From contig CBDUGP010000028.1 in the NCBI GenBank assembly GCA_965366625.1, positions 1-64,000 of the forward strand: DNA of 64,000 nt, given 5' to 3'. The stretch is from JAUIJL01 sp965366625. Lineage in GTDB: Bacteria > Acidobacteriota > Thermoanaerobaculia > Multivoradales > J023. Shown here in pieces: positions 8,560 through 15,949 of the stretch. Numbering within the stretch: the stretch's first letter is position 1; every line of letters begins with the position of its first letter. The position numbers were made by a program, and so were the translations under genes. Under the pieces are notes generated by a model. The model saw only the letters and a list, made by a program, of their open reading frames with translations, was not told where the DNA came from and ran no database searches.

Positions 8560-10278
8560 TCAATGCCGCTCGCCGGCCTGGTCGGTCAAAAGCCAGAGAT
8601 CACCGGCATGGATGGTGCCGCCGGCCACAAAGTGGATTTCTATGCGGTGGGCTTTAAGGGCTTCGACCACGACGGGCACCTTGACCACATCTCCCCGGCG
8701 GACGGGTATGGTCACCACCGCTCGACCGTCTAAAAAGACTTTGATCACCGCACCTTCCGAAGGGGCTTTGAGCACCTCGAAGGCAAATCCCGGAGCCGTC
8801 TCCGCGGGCAGAATCTCCAGCACCGGACGCCCCGGCTGCTTCCAAGCGAAAGAGTTCCAACGCAAGGCGGCGGTCTCGTTGATTGCCGCCCGGGCAATGT
8901 CGGCGCGGGCTCCATCTCCTGAGGACCGAGCTGCCTCGAGTTCCGTCAGCAAATAACTCGGATGGCGACGATAGTTTCCGATCACCTGGGAGAGGGCTTC
9001 GTTGGCGTTACCCAGATCGTTCTGGCCGAGAGCAACGCGAGCCTTAGCGACCAAATAGGGTGCCCAGGCTTCTTGAGCCAGGGGTTGGGCGAGCTTTTCG
9101 AAACGCTCGGCCTGGTAGAAATCTTCGGCCAGGCAAGCCGCGAGGGCCGCTTTTGGGCGGTCGAGTTCTCCGACGGCGTCGATCAGCTGCCTCAGCTGGG
9201 CGGGCGGAATGGGCTTCTGGCCCAATTGACCGAGTTCTAGCGCCCAATCTAGCCACGCCCGCAAAGGTCCGAGGATGCTGTGGCCGTGCAATCCGGGGGG
9301 ATAGGCCTCCAGCACCTGATTGACCATGGGTGCGAATCGTTGGGACGGCGGGGCCCCTGCGATCACCTGAAGGAAGCGCGACCGGCCGTTGAAGAAATCG
9401 CCCAACTTCACCCGTTGCTCGGCCTCCAGCCGTTGGGCTTCGAGCTGTTTCTCCACTGCATCCAGGTGACGGGCATGCACGATCAAGAACAAACCCCACC
9501 GTTTTTGGGCTTCGTAGCCCTTCTCGAGGATGCGCCAAGCGGCGGCGTTCTCGGGCACCACCGAAAAGGTCTCCTCCGGGCTCAGGCGCAAGCCGAGCCA
9601 TGAGGGGAGAAGGGCTTCGAAAGCCCTTAGATCATCGCGAAAGACTTGCGCCAGCAGATCCCGAGCCATGGCCTTTTTGCTCTCTGAAAGCCCGAACCAA
9701 GTTTCCAAATAGGCGGTGGCGAGCAGCCGCCGGGGCTCGGGATGGCCGGCAGCCCGTTCCGTGGCTTTGGTCAGCGGTACTTCCCACGAAGCGGCTTCGG
9801 TATAAAGACGCCGATCCCGGCTCAGGGAGTGCTCCAAGTAGGTCGACGCACCGATCAGCATCGGCGCTTGCCAAGAACTGGGGTCGTTGTCCAAAGCCGA
9901 TTGTGCCAAGGATCTGGCGATCGGCAGGCGGTCGAGGATTTCCTGTCGCAGCTCGGAAGTTTGGCCCGCCTCCGGCTGCCACAGGCGGGCAAGGGAGTCG
10001 TAGATCAGGCTACGGGCAGTGAGCAAGCGGCTGTGGTGGGCGGTGCCTTCGCGTTCAACTCGCCGAAGCGCCTGGGGATGACTTTGGTCGATCCCGGCTT
10101 TTCGCAGCTCACCCAGCAGCTCCTTTCGGTTTTGGGCCCACGAGGTGGCGGACCCGAGGGCCAATAAAGCGCCGAGCAAGGCTGCGGCCACAACTCCGTA
10201 GGCAAGCGCGGTGTCGTGGCGGAGAAAAGCTGGAAGCCTCGAAGAGGTCACTCGGGGGATTTGCTCGCTCTCTTGCAT
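8560..10278 (-). CDS. membrane-anchored TPR-like protein with C-terminal beta domain
   Basis: I take the ATG at 10278 (572 residues, starting MQESEQIP) because a purine-rich ribosome site (GAAGAGAAAA) precedes it and the longer frame would run into the divergent VanZ leader. A single membrane segment lies at about 25-48. It is followed by roughly 430 residues of helical repeats of TPR character (for example ARVALGQNDLGNANEALSQVI near 440). The last 85 residues form an all-beta module ending VAGGTIHAGDLWLLTDQAG that resembles a sugar-binding or Ig-like fold. Placement next to the Wzy-like gene suggests a periplasmic partner of polymerisation; this is inference. I do not recognise a named family. 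Confidence 0.7.
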   Translation of the reverse strand: MQESEQIPRVTSSRLPAFLRHDTALAYGVVAAALLGALLALGSATSWAQNRKELLGELRKAGIDQSHPQALRRVEREGTAHHSRLLTARSLIYDSLARLWQPEAGQTSELRQEILDRLPIARSLAQSALDNDPSSWQAPMLIGASTYLEHSLSRDRRLYTEAASWEVPLTKATERAAGHPEPRRLLATAYLETWFGLSESKKAMARDLLAQVFRDDLRAFEALLPSWLGLRLSPEETFSVVPENAAAWRILEKGYEAQKRWGLFLIVHARHLDAVEKQLEAQRLEAEQRVKLGDFFNGRSRFLQVIAGAPPSQRFAPMVNQVLEAYPPGLHGHSILGPLRAWLDWALELGQLGQKPIPPAQLRQLIDAVGELDRPKAALAACLAEDFYQAERFEKLAQPLAQEAWAPYLVAKARVALGQNDLGNANEALSQVIGNYRRHPSYLLTELEAARSSGDGARADIARAAINETAALRWNSFAWKQPGRPVLEILPAETAPGFAFEVLKAPSEGAVIKVFLDGRAVVTIPVRRGDVVKVPVVVEALKAHRIEIHFVAGGTIHAGDLWLLTDQAGERH

Positions 10279-10400
10279 TTTTCTCTTCGACGATTCCGTG
10301 ACAGATGGTCTGGATGAGCGACTATAGTATGCCAAGTCAGGCTGCCGAGCCTCGACTCGCCGTCGGCGCAACACGGCGACGCGGTGAGCCGCCGACGGGA

Positions 10401-10838
10401 ATGAACATGGACTCCCTTGCCGAGATCACAAAAACCCATCCTCCAGATACCGCTTCTCGGGATCTGCGAAATCTTCTGCTCTTTACCGGCTTCCTTGGGT
10501 TGGTTTTATTGGTTCCGGGGCCCTCGTTCGACGAGCCCCCCGGGCCATTCGATCACCTACTGCCGGAAGGCAGCGACAAAGTCGTACATTTTGCCCTATT
10601 CGGATTGGAAAGCTATTTTCTTCACCGATTCCTTCGCCATGGCTCGGTTTTCAAAGGTCTGGCTGGGGGTTGGATTGTAGGGGCCACGTGGGGTTTGGCC
10701 TTGGCGATGGCCGGGTTGACGGAGATCTGCCAGACCCTGGTGCCCGGTCGCTCGGCGGATTTCTGGGACGTGGTTGCCGACAGCTTGGGCATTCTGGGCT
10801 GGTGGCTCATGGCCCGTGTTTTAAAAGGGCAGCTCTAG
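10401..10838 (+). CDS. VanZ-like membrane protein
   Basis: I choose ATG at 10401 (145 residues; 10407 is an alternative with slightly better spacing to GGGA). The protein has four hydrophobic segments and the VanZ-like signature SDKVVHFALFGLESYFL followed by GLTEICQTLVPGRSADFWDV and a final DSLGILGWWLMAR segment. This family includes VanZ of teicoplanin resistance, but most members near polysaccharide loci have no known function. It is divergent from the TPR-like gene, sharing about 120 bp of promoter DNA, and precedes metF by 61 bp. A resistance role should not be assumed. Confidence 0.8.
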   Translation: MNMDSLAEITKTHPPDTASRDLRNLLLFTGFLGLVLLVPGPSFDEPPGPFDHLLPEGSDKVVHFALFGLESYFLHRFLRHGSVFKGLAGGWIVGATWGLALAMAGLTEICQTLVPGRSADFWDVVADSLGILGWWLMARVLKGQL

Positions 10839-10899
10839 GGGCGCCTGCTATGCCCACGATTGGAATCGCTGGATTGGAAATAATGAGAATCGAGACATC

Positions 10900-11850
10900 A
10901 TGAAAGTTACTGAGCATCTAGAGAGGGCCGACCAGCCATTGATCAGCTTCGAGATTATTCCGCCGTTGCGAGGGGGCGATCTCAAGCAACTTCTCGGATT
11001 GATCGAGAGCTTGGTCCAGCATCGGCCGCCCTTTATCGATATCACCAGCCACGCGGCCGAGGTCATGTACGAAGAGACGCCCCAGGGCATCCGTCGGCGG
11101 GTGAAACGAAAGCGCCCGGGCACCTTGGGCGTTTGTGCTCTGATGCAGAATAAATACCAGGTCGACGCCGTGCCCCACGTCCTCTGCCAAGGCTTCACCC
11201 GCCAAGAAACCGAAGATTTTTTGATCGAGCTGCGCTACTTGGGGATCGACAATGTGTTGGCGATTCGTGGCGACGATTCCGGATATAAGAAACCTCTGGA
11301 TCATGGTCGAACCCGCAACGCTTGCGCCGCGGATCTGATCCAGCAGATTTCGGACATGAATCACGGGCATTATTTGGAAGACGATCTGCTCGATGCGGAC
11401 CCGACCAGCTTCTGTGTCGGCGCAGCGGGTTATCCCGAGAAACACTTCGAGGCTCCCAACCTGGATTCAGATATTCGCTGGGCCAAGAAAAAGGTGGAAG
11501 CCGGTGCCGACTACATCGTGACCCAGATGTTTTTCGACAATCGATATTTCTTTGAATACGTCGAGAAATGCCGCGCAGTGGGCATCGAGGTGCCGATCAT
11601 TCCGGGGCTCAAAATTCTCACCACCAAACGGCATCTACGGAGCATTCCGCGGACTTTTCATTGCGAAATCCCTCCGGCGCTGGCGGACGAAATCGAAAAA
11701 TCGAAAAAAGAGCAAGTCCAGGCGATTGGCGTGGAGTGGGCCTTAGCCCAGGCCCAAGAGCTGGTGGATAAGGGTGTGCCGTCGGTCCACTTCTACATCA
11801 TGCAGAGCCCCACGGCGATCAACTCCCTGCTGCCGCGTCTTAAGCTGTGA
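10900..11850 (+). CDS. metF: 5,10-methylenetetrahydrofolate reductase
   Basis: The 316-residue protein is a full-length MTHFR, the FAD enzyme that reduces methylene-THF to methyl-THF for methionine synthesis. Visible family features are ISFEIIPP at residues 15-22 (the conserved F-E-x-x-P start), NVLAIRGDD near 121-129 (the LRGD motif region), FCVGAAGYPEKH near 172-183, and a TQMFFDNRYFFEYVEKC stretch near 208-224 that contains the conserved Q-x-F-F-D. The gene overlaps the following DD-peptidase by 4 bp (GTGA), so the two are co-translated despite unrelated roles. No S-adenosylmethionine riboswitch was recognised in the short upstream gap. Confidence 0.95.
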   Translation: MKVTEHLERADQPLISFEIIPPLRGGDLKQLLGLIESLVQHRPPFIDITSHAAEVMYEETPQGIRRRVKRKRPGTLGVCALMQNKYQVDAVPHVLCQGFTRQETEDFLIELRYLGIDNVLAIRGDDSGYKKPLDHGRTRNACAADLIQQISDMNHGHYLEDDLLDADPTSFCVGAAGYPEKHFEAPNLDSDIRWAKKKVEAGADYIVTQMFFDNRYFFEYVEKCRAVGIEVPIIPGLKILTTKRHLRSIPRTFHCEIPPALADEIEKSKKEQVQAIGVEWALAQAQELVDKGVPSVHFYIMQSPTAINSLLPRLKL

Positions 11851-13265
11851 TCCGCGCCCGGACGGTGATGGTCCCGGTCCTGATGGTTCTGGGATGCTTT
11901 GGCTTTGGATCCTGGTGCCCTGCGGACGACGGACGAGGTTTCGAGGGGTGCCTGGCCACCTCCGGATCCCGAGATCTATTCGCGCACAATCCGGACCGGC
12001 TCTTGGTGCCGGCGTCGGTTTTAAAAGTGGTGGTGGCGGCCGCAGCCATGCACCATCTCGGACCCGACTATCGTGCCGAGACCTGGGTGGTGGCAGAAGG
12101 TGCGCTGAACGATGGGGTGTTGACGGGCGATTTGGTGTGGGTCGGCGGCGGCGATCCGACCTGGAATCGGCGATTCCACCCCGCGGACGCGCGGACGCCC
12201 GTGCGCGAACTCATTCGCCGGTTGAAGCAGAAAAGTCTGGCTCGGGTTCGAGGAGATCTGGTGATCGACGGGTCTCGCTTCCCGGGTCGCCCCTTCCCCG
12301 CGGTTCGGGCGATCAACGAGATCGCCTTTGGATTCGCTGCCCCGACCGCGGCGCTGGCCGTTGATGAAGGTTCCTTGGGTTTCTATATCGCGCCGGGAAA
12401 GTCGGTGGGAGCGCCGGCGATCGCCCGACCACAGAATCCGGGCGACGTGCCCAAGGCTTTGGATTGGATCAACCACATGGTGACCGCGCCGCCGGAGCGA
12501 GACGGCCGCGGCACGGTTGACTTTCAGCCGGTTTGGAACAGCATGACCCTCAATCTGCGGGGTGAATATCCGATCACCGAGCCCGCTTATACCTTGAGCT
12601 TGGCGGCTCCCGACGGCGAACTCTATGCCGGTGAGGTGATTCTCGCCGAACTCCGAGCTGCGGGGATCCAGGTCGAAGGCCAGGTGAAAGTTCGCCGAAC
12701 TGCTTCCGTAGGTGGCGAGGCTCAGATTCGGCTGGCGTCTTGGACCAGCCCGCCCCTTTCACAATGGCTGGTGCCGATTCTTCAGGAGAGTCTGAATTGG
12801 TACGCTGAAATGCTTTTGCGTCAGCTAGCTCTGGCGACCACCGGTGAAGGGCGGACGGACGGCGGGCTCGACCAAGTCGCCGCCTTCCTGACCGAGACGG
12901 TGGGTGTGGACGACGGAGCTTTTCAGCTCGACGACGGCTCGGGCATCTCGCCCTACAACTTGCTCACCCCCAGGGCGGTGGTCGAGGTGTTGGCTTGGAG
13001 CCGTCGTCAGGAGTGGGCAAAGGTTTGGCTCGACTCCTTTGCGGGTTCTAAAGTCGGGACCCTCGAAGCGTGGCCGGCCTTGCCGCAGGACATGGTGGCG
13101 AAAACGGGCACCCTGCGCCATACCCTGGCTTTGGCCGGATATGCGCGCCTCGGCTCACCATCGGTGGCAGAATTTGCTTGTTTTCTGGGCCATCGCCCCG
13201 ACCCGCGACCCGCTCTCAGACGCGAGCTGGTCACCAAGGTGCGCGCCGCCGTCGATCGGCCCTGA
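11847..13265 (+). CDS. D-alanyl-D-alanine carboxypeptidase/endopeptidase, PBP4 (S13) family
   Basis: The 472-residue protein begins at GTG, overlapping the metF stop by 4 bp; an ATG at 11868 is an alternative. A signal peptide (MVPVLMVLGCFGFGSW) is followed by the penicillin-binding triad: SVLK at residues 57-60, SLN near 315 (ESLNWYAEMLLRQ), and KTG in MVAKTGTLRHT near 415. The long insertion between SVLK and SLN, with TGDLVWVGGGDPTW, is typical of the S13 class. It trims peptidoglycan stem peptides in the periplasm. The family usually runs 450-490 residues, so this is complete. Confidence 0.92.
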   Translation: MIRARTVMVPVLMVLGCFGFGSWCPADDGRGFEGCLATSGSRDLFAHNPDRLLVPASVLKVVVAAAAMHHLGPDYRAETWVVAEGALNDGVLTGDLVWVGGGDPTWNRRFHPADARTPVRELIRRLKQKSLARVRGDLVIDGSRFPGRPFPAVRAINEIAFGFAAPTAALAVDEGSLGFYIAPGKSVGAPAIARPQNPGDVPKALDWINHMVTAPPERDGRGTVDFQPVWNSMTLNLRGEYPITEPAYTLSLAAPDGELYAGEVILAELRAAGIQVEGQVKVRRTASVGGEAQIRLASWTSPPLSQWLVPILQESLNWYAEMLLRQLALATTGEGRTDGGLDQVAAFLTETVGVDDGAFQLDDGSGISPYNLLTPRAVVEVLAWSRRQEWAKVWLDSFAGSKVGTLEAWPALPQDMVAKTGTLRHTLALAGYARLGSPSVAEFACFLGHRPDPRPALRRELVTKVRAAVDRP

Positions 13266-13290
13266 TATTCTGTCGACGGAGGATCCTCAT

Positions 13291-13353
13291 ATGTTCAAAG
13301 ATGAATTTGTGCCGGGACACGGTGCCCAGTCCGAGGTCTGTCCAATCCCATGA
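13291..13353 (+). CDS. possible 20-residue leader ORF
   Basis: A perfect GGAGG lies 7 bp before ATG at 13291. The resulting ORF encodes MFKDEFVPGHGAQSEVCPIP and ends 13 bp before the ATG of the phosphatase. This is the best ribosome site in the neighbourhood, while the phosphatase ATG at 13367 has none that is obvious. It may be a translationally coupled leader, or a remnant of an altered gene start. Function unknown; the reading as coding is tentative. Confidence 0.35.
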   Translation: MFKDEFVPGHGAQSEVCPIP

Positions 13354-13366
13354 GAAATTCTCACTC

Positions 13367-13864
13367 ATGAGCCATTCTCAAGACGACGTTTCCGTCTTGG
13401 TGGTTTGCACCGCCAACATCTGCCGGTCCCCGGTAGTGGAGGCTCTGTTGCGTGCCAAGCTTTCGGAACGGGGGCTTTCGAGCTGGCAGGTTCGTTCGTC
13501 GGGAACCATGGGCGTGGAGGGCTGGCCACCGGCAGCGGAGAGCGTGGCGATGATGGCGATTCGGGGTATCGACATCACCGGCAGCCGGTCCAGCGCCACC
13601 AGCGCCGAGATGCTCGAAGCGTCGGCGCTGGTGTTGTGCATGGAGCAGGTGCACGTGGAGATCATGTGTCGTCTCCACCCGCCGTCCTGCAGCCGGGTCT
13701 ATCGCTTGGCGGATATGGCCGGCAAGCCGGGTGACGTCGCTGACCCTTACGGTGGGCCGACCCATCTCTTCGAGCAGATGGTTCGAGAGGTCGACGAGCT
13801 GCTGGAAAAGGGATTGGGCAGGATCATCGAACTCGCTTCGGGTTCACCGCCCGCTAGTCGTTGA
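13367..13864 (+). CDS. low-molecular-weight protein tyrosine phosphatase
   Basis: Starting at ATG 13367 gives 165 residues, the usual size for this family. The P-loop C14-x5-R20-S (VCTANICRSP) sits near the N-terminus. The general acid region is ADPYGGPTHLF near 120. These enzymes include Wzb partners of Wzc kinases, but also arsenate reductases and general phosphatases. The spelling VCTANICRSP and the DPYGG motif are of the Wzb/PtpA type. A frame open further upstream (to 13070) overlaps the DD-peptidase and is not used. It converges with the DUF4920 gene, their ends overlapping by 11 bp. It could also act on the exopolysaccharide kinase 10 kb away, in parallel with the CpsB-like enzyme; this is inference. 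Confidence 0.88.
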   Translation: MSHSQDDVSVLVVCTANICRSPVVEALLRAKLSERGLSSWQVRSSGTMGVEGWPPAAESVAMMAIRGIDITGSRSSATSAEMLEASALVLCMEQVHVEIMCRLHPPSCSRVYRLADMAGKPGDVADPYGGPTHLFEQMVREVDELLEKGLGRIIELASGSPPASR

Positions 13865-14360
13865 TTTGCGCGCCGGTGCCGGCCAGCTGCACGATTCGAT
13901 AGGGGCCCTCGCCGAGGGTGGACTCGTCGAAGGTTTCACCCCGCTCCTCCGCAAGATGTTGCATCCAACCCAGGTATTTCTCCCGGTCCATCTCCAAAAT
14001 TTCGACCTTGCCGCGCGCAATGGCGGTTTTGCCCTTGGCGTCGGCGGGAAATACGATCACATCGTCTTGCACTTTGACCCGCAAACCGGCGTCATGCTCA
14101 TCCCGCAGCTCCATCCAGCAACCCTTCTTCGGGCAGACGTCCGAGACCTCGCCCGAAACCTCGACTTCTTTGCCCTCGAAATCGTCGGGGCTCGCCAGGA
14201 TCTCGGCGATCGAAGCCGTGCCGTCGCCGCTGACACCGTCGCCGTAGGAGGTAGGTCCCTCGGCCCACAGGGTCGCGGGGAACAGGGTCGCGGGGGCGAG
14301 CCAGCACAGGCAGAACAAGGCCCAACCTGCGAGTTTTTGATTGCGGATTTGAATATTCAT
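13854..14360 (-). CDS. DUF4920-type secreted protein
   Basis: I start at ATG 14360 (168 residues, MNIQIRNQ), which has GAGGAG about a dozen bases upstream. A signal peptide spans about residues 10-34 (WALFCLCWLAPATLFPATLWA). The mature part holds an OB-like beta domain: VSGEVSDVCPKKGCWMELRD (about 69-88) carries the C-x4-C pair characteristic of the DUF4920 family, and VIVFPADAKGKTAIARGKVEI follows. Members are periplasmic and sometimes near copper or redox genes; no function is established. It is downstream of, and on the same strand as, the VapBC pair, with a 124-bp gap. Confidence 0.75.
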   Translation of the reverse strand: MNIQIRNQKLAGWALFCLCWLAPATLFPATLWAEGPTSYGDGVSGDGTASIAEILASPDDFEGKEVEVSGEVSDVCPKKGCWMELRDEHDAGLRVKVQDDVIVFPADAKGKTAIARGKVEILEMDREKYLGWMQHLAEERGETFDESTLGEGPYRIVQLAGTGAQIND

Positions 14361-14484
14361 TTTTCGAAGATCTCCTCGAAGATGGGTTGAGGCCCCCACC
14401 CGATCATTTTTTCGGACAGGTGGCATGTTCTGAAACTCTTTTCGAATCTTGTTTTTGTATCGGCTGGAGACCGGCGCGCCCTGA

Positions 14485-14880
14485 TCAGTCGCGAGTCCAA
14501 TCTTCCACCGGCAGACCGGCGACCGTGGAAAATTCTCCGGATCGCGGAGTCACCAAGGTCAGGTCGTGGGCCAAGGCCGTGGCCGCGATCATCAGGTCCG
14601 AGGCGCTGAGATCTGACCCCGGAGCTTGTTGGGCCGCCAACACGGCGTATTGTTCCGCGCATCGATCATCGAACACCAGGCTGCCGAACGGTTCGAAGAA
14701 TCGCTGCAACAGCTCTAAATGATGGGCTACGTCGTCTGCGGCGCGGGCCGCTTCCAAAAGTTCGGCTTTAACCACGGCGGAAAGCCGAACTCCGGCGGGC
14801 TCTTGGTTGGAAAGTCGGTGCAGAATCGCTTTGGAGCCCTTGAGCAGAGCGAAACAGGTTCCAGAGTCGAGTAAATACAT
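14485..14880 (-). CDS. vapC: VapC-like PIN-domain ribonuclease toxin
   Basis: The 131-residue protein has the PIN fold order. The acidic metal-binding positions appear as D5 (MYLLDSG), E40 (VVKAELLEAA), D95 (SASDLMIAATALAH) and E116 (PRSGEFSTVAGLPVEDW). The family normally shows DTN after the first Asp and TNNxREF near the end; here they read DSG and TPRSGEF, so two semi-conserved Asn are missing. It follows the antitoxin by 9 bp with a GAGG ribosome site. As a toxin it would cleave RNA, classically tRNA, unless bound by its partner. The substitutions leave open whether it is fully active. Confidence 0.85.
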   Translation of the reverse strand: MYLLDSGTCFALLKGSKAILHRLSNQEPAGVRLSAVVKAELLEAARAADDVAHHLELLQRFFEPFGSLVFDDRCAEQYAVLAAQQAPGSDLSASDLMIAATALAHDLTLVTPRSGEFSTVAGLPVEDWTRD

Positions 14881-14889
14881 AGGGCGTCC

Positions 14890-15069
14890 TCAGCTCGACT
14901 CGGTCCAGCCGCCGACCACTTCGTTGAACCAGCCTTCGGGCCAACCGCCGCCCATCTCCTGCTGCACCAGCTCGGCCACGTAGCGGGACAAGGTGATGCC
15001 GCGGAGTTCGGCCCGACGTTTGATTTCTTCGGCGATCTCGCGCGGAACGTAGAAATGGAGCTGCGGCAT
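14890..15069 (-). CDS. vapB: VapB-like ribbon-helix-helix antitoxin
   Basis: The ATG at 15069 has GGGAGG five bases upstream and is preferred over the GTG at 15093, giving 59 residues. The N-terminus LHFYVPREIAEEIKRRAELRGITLSRYVAELVQQEM is a ribbon-helix-helix: one strand, helix, turn, helix. The Trp- and Gly-rich tail (WPEGWFNEVVGGWTESS, near residues 42-59) would wrap the toxin. It would bind its own promoter in the roughly 200-bp space upstream and repress the pair, as is usual for VapB. Confidence 0.8.
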   Translation of the reverse strand: MPQLHFYVPREIAEEIKRRAELRGITLSRYVAELVQQEMGGGWPEGWFNEVVGGWTESS

Positions 15070-15273
15070 CCGATCCTCCCGTCGGCCGGCCACTCTAAGT
15101 CCCTGAAATAGATGGCCCTAGGGTGTCCGGTGGCGAATATATTCCTTGTATTCTACACCAAAGTTGGGGCTATTTCTCTGGTGGGACGAGGAGCGGAGGT
15201 AGGGAAGGGAGGTCGCGCCCTCCGGACTTGCACAAAGGGCGTTTCTGAATGGGCCCGAGCTAGAGGCCAGATC

Positions 15274-15837
15274 TCAGGAGCGCGCTTTGTGGTAAAGCGA
15301 ACTCGGAACCATGAACTCGAACATCACCTCGAGACCGAGCTGCAAAACGTCCCGATCTTTGAGGGTGTATTTTTCTTTGGGAACGAGATCGTGGCCGTTG
15401 ATCCGTGAGCCGTTGGTGGAGCCGTGGTCGGTAAATCGCCACAGGCCGTCTTCCATCACCAGGTATCCGTGGACCTTGGATACCGAATCGACCTTGATAC
15501 TGATGTCGTTATTGACGGAACGGCCGACCGAAATGAGGTGGGCGTAGGGATTGCCCGGCCGTTTGCAAACGAAAGCCACACGACTCAGGTAACGCAGGAC
15601 GGAAGCGCTTTTCACGGACATGGTCAGGAGCTGAACTCCGGATTGCCCCGGGTCCATGCCCTCGTTTTCGGCCTGATCTACTCCGCGGTAGACCACCATC
15701 AAGGCCGGAACTGGAAAACTTGCTTCGAAGTCTTCAAGGCTCAGCCGGTTGGCTTCACGGCGAATGTAATCGTAGGAAACAAAGCCTTGTGCATCTGCAT
15801 CGGCGCAATACCAGCCGTCGTGCACTTGATCGGTCAT
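15274..15837 (-). CDS. FHA-domain protein
   Basis: I start at ATG 15837 (MTDQVHDGW, 187 residues). The open frame continues to 16413, but that extension overlaps the divergent PIG-L gene and has no protein-like composition. The C-terminal half is a well-kept FHA domain: G105-R106, S120-x-x-H123 and STNGSRING at 140-148 are the phosphothreonine-binding residues. The N-terminal 95 residues are unrecognised, beginning with a WYCADADAQGFVSYDYI stretch. With no membrane segment, it is a cytoplasmic phospho-Thr reader for one of the Ser/Thr kinases. Partners are unknown. Confidence 0.8.
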   Translation of the reverse strand: MTDQVHDGWYCADADAQGFVSYDYIRREANRLSLEDFEASFPVPALMVVYRGVDQAENEGMDPGQSGVQLLTMSVKSASVLRYLSRVAFVCKRPGNPYAHLISVGRSVNNDISIKVDSVSKVHGYLVMEDGLWRFTDHGSTNGSRINGHDLVPKEKYTLKDRDVLQLGLEVMFEFMVPSSLYHKARS

Positions 15838-15949
15838 CTCAGCAAACCTCAAGCTTCGCCTTTCGGAGCAGGGACCTTTGGTCTCTCCAGGCGAGTGGAC
15901 TATGGCCGGAGGATAGCACGGTTGAGGAGTCGGGCGTAGAATCACGCCC

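Noticed and set aside
10401..10838. Glycopeptide resistance gene
   Set aside because: VanZ-like proteins occur widely without van genes, and none of vanHAX is nearby.
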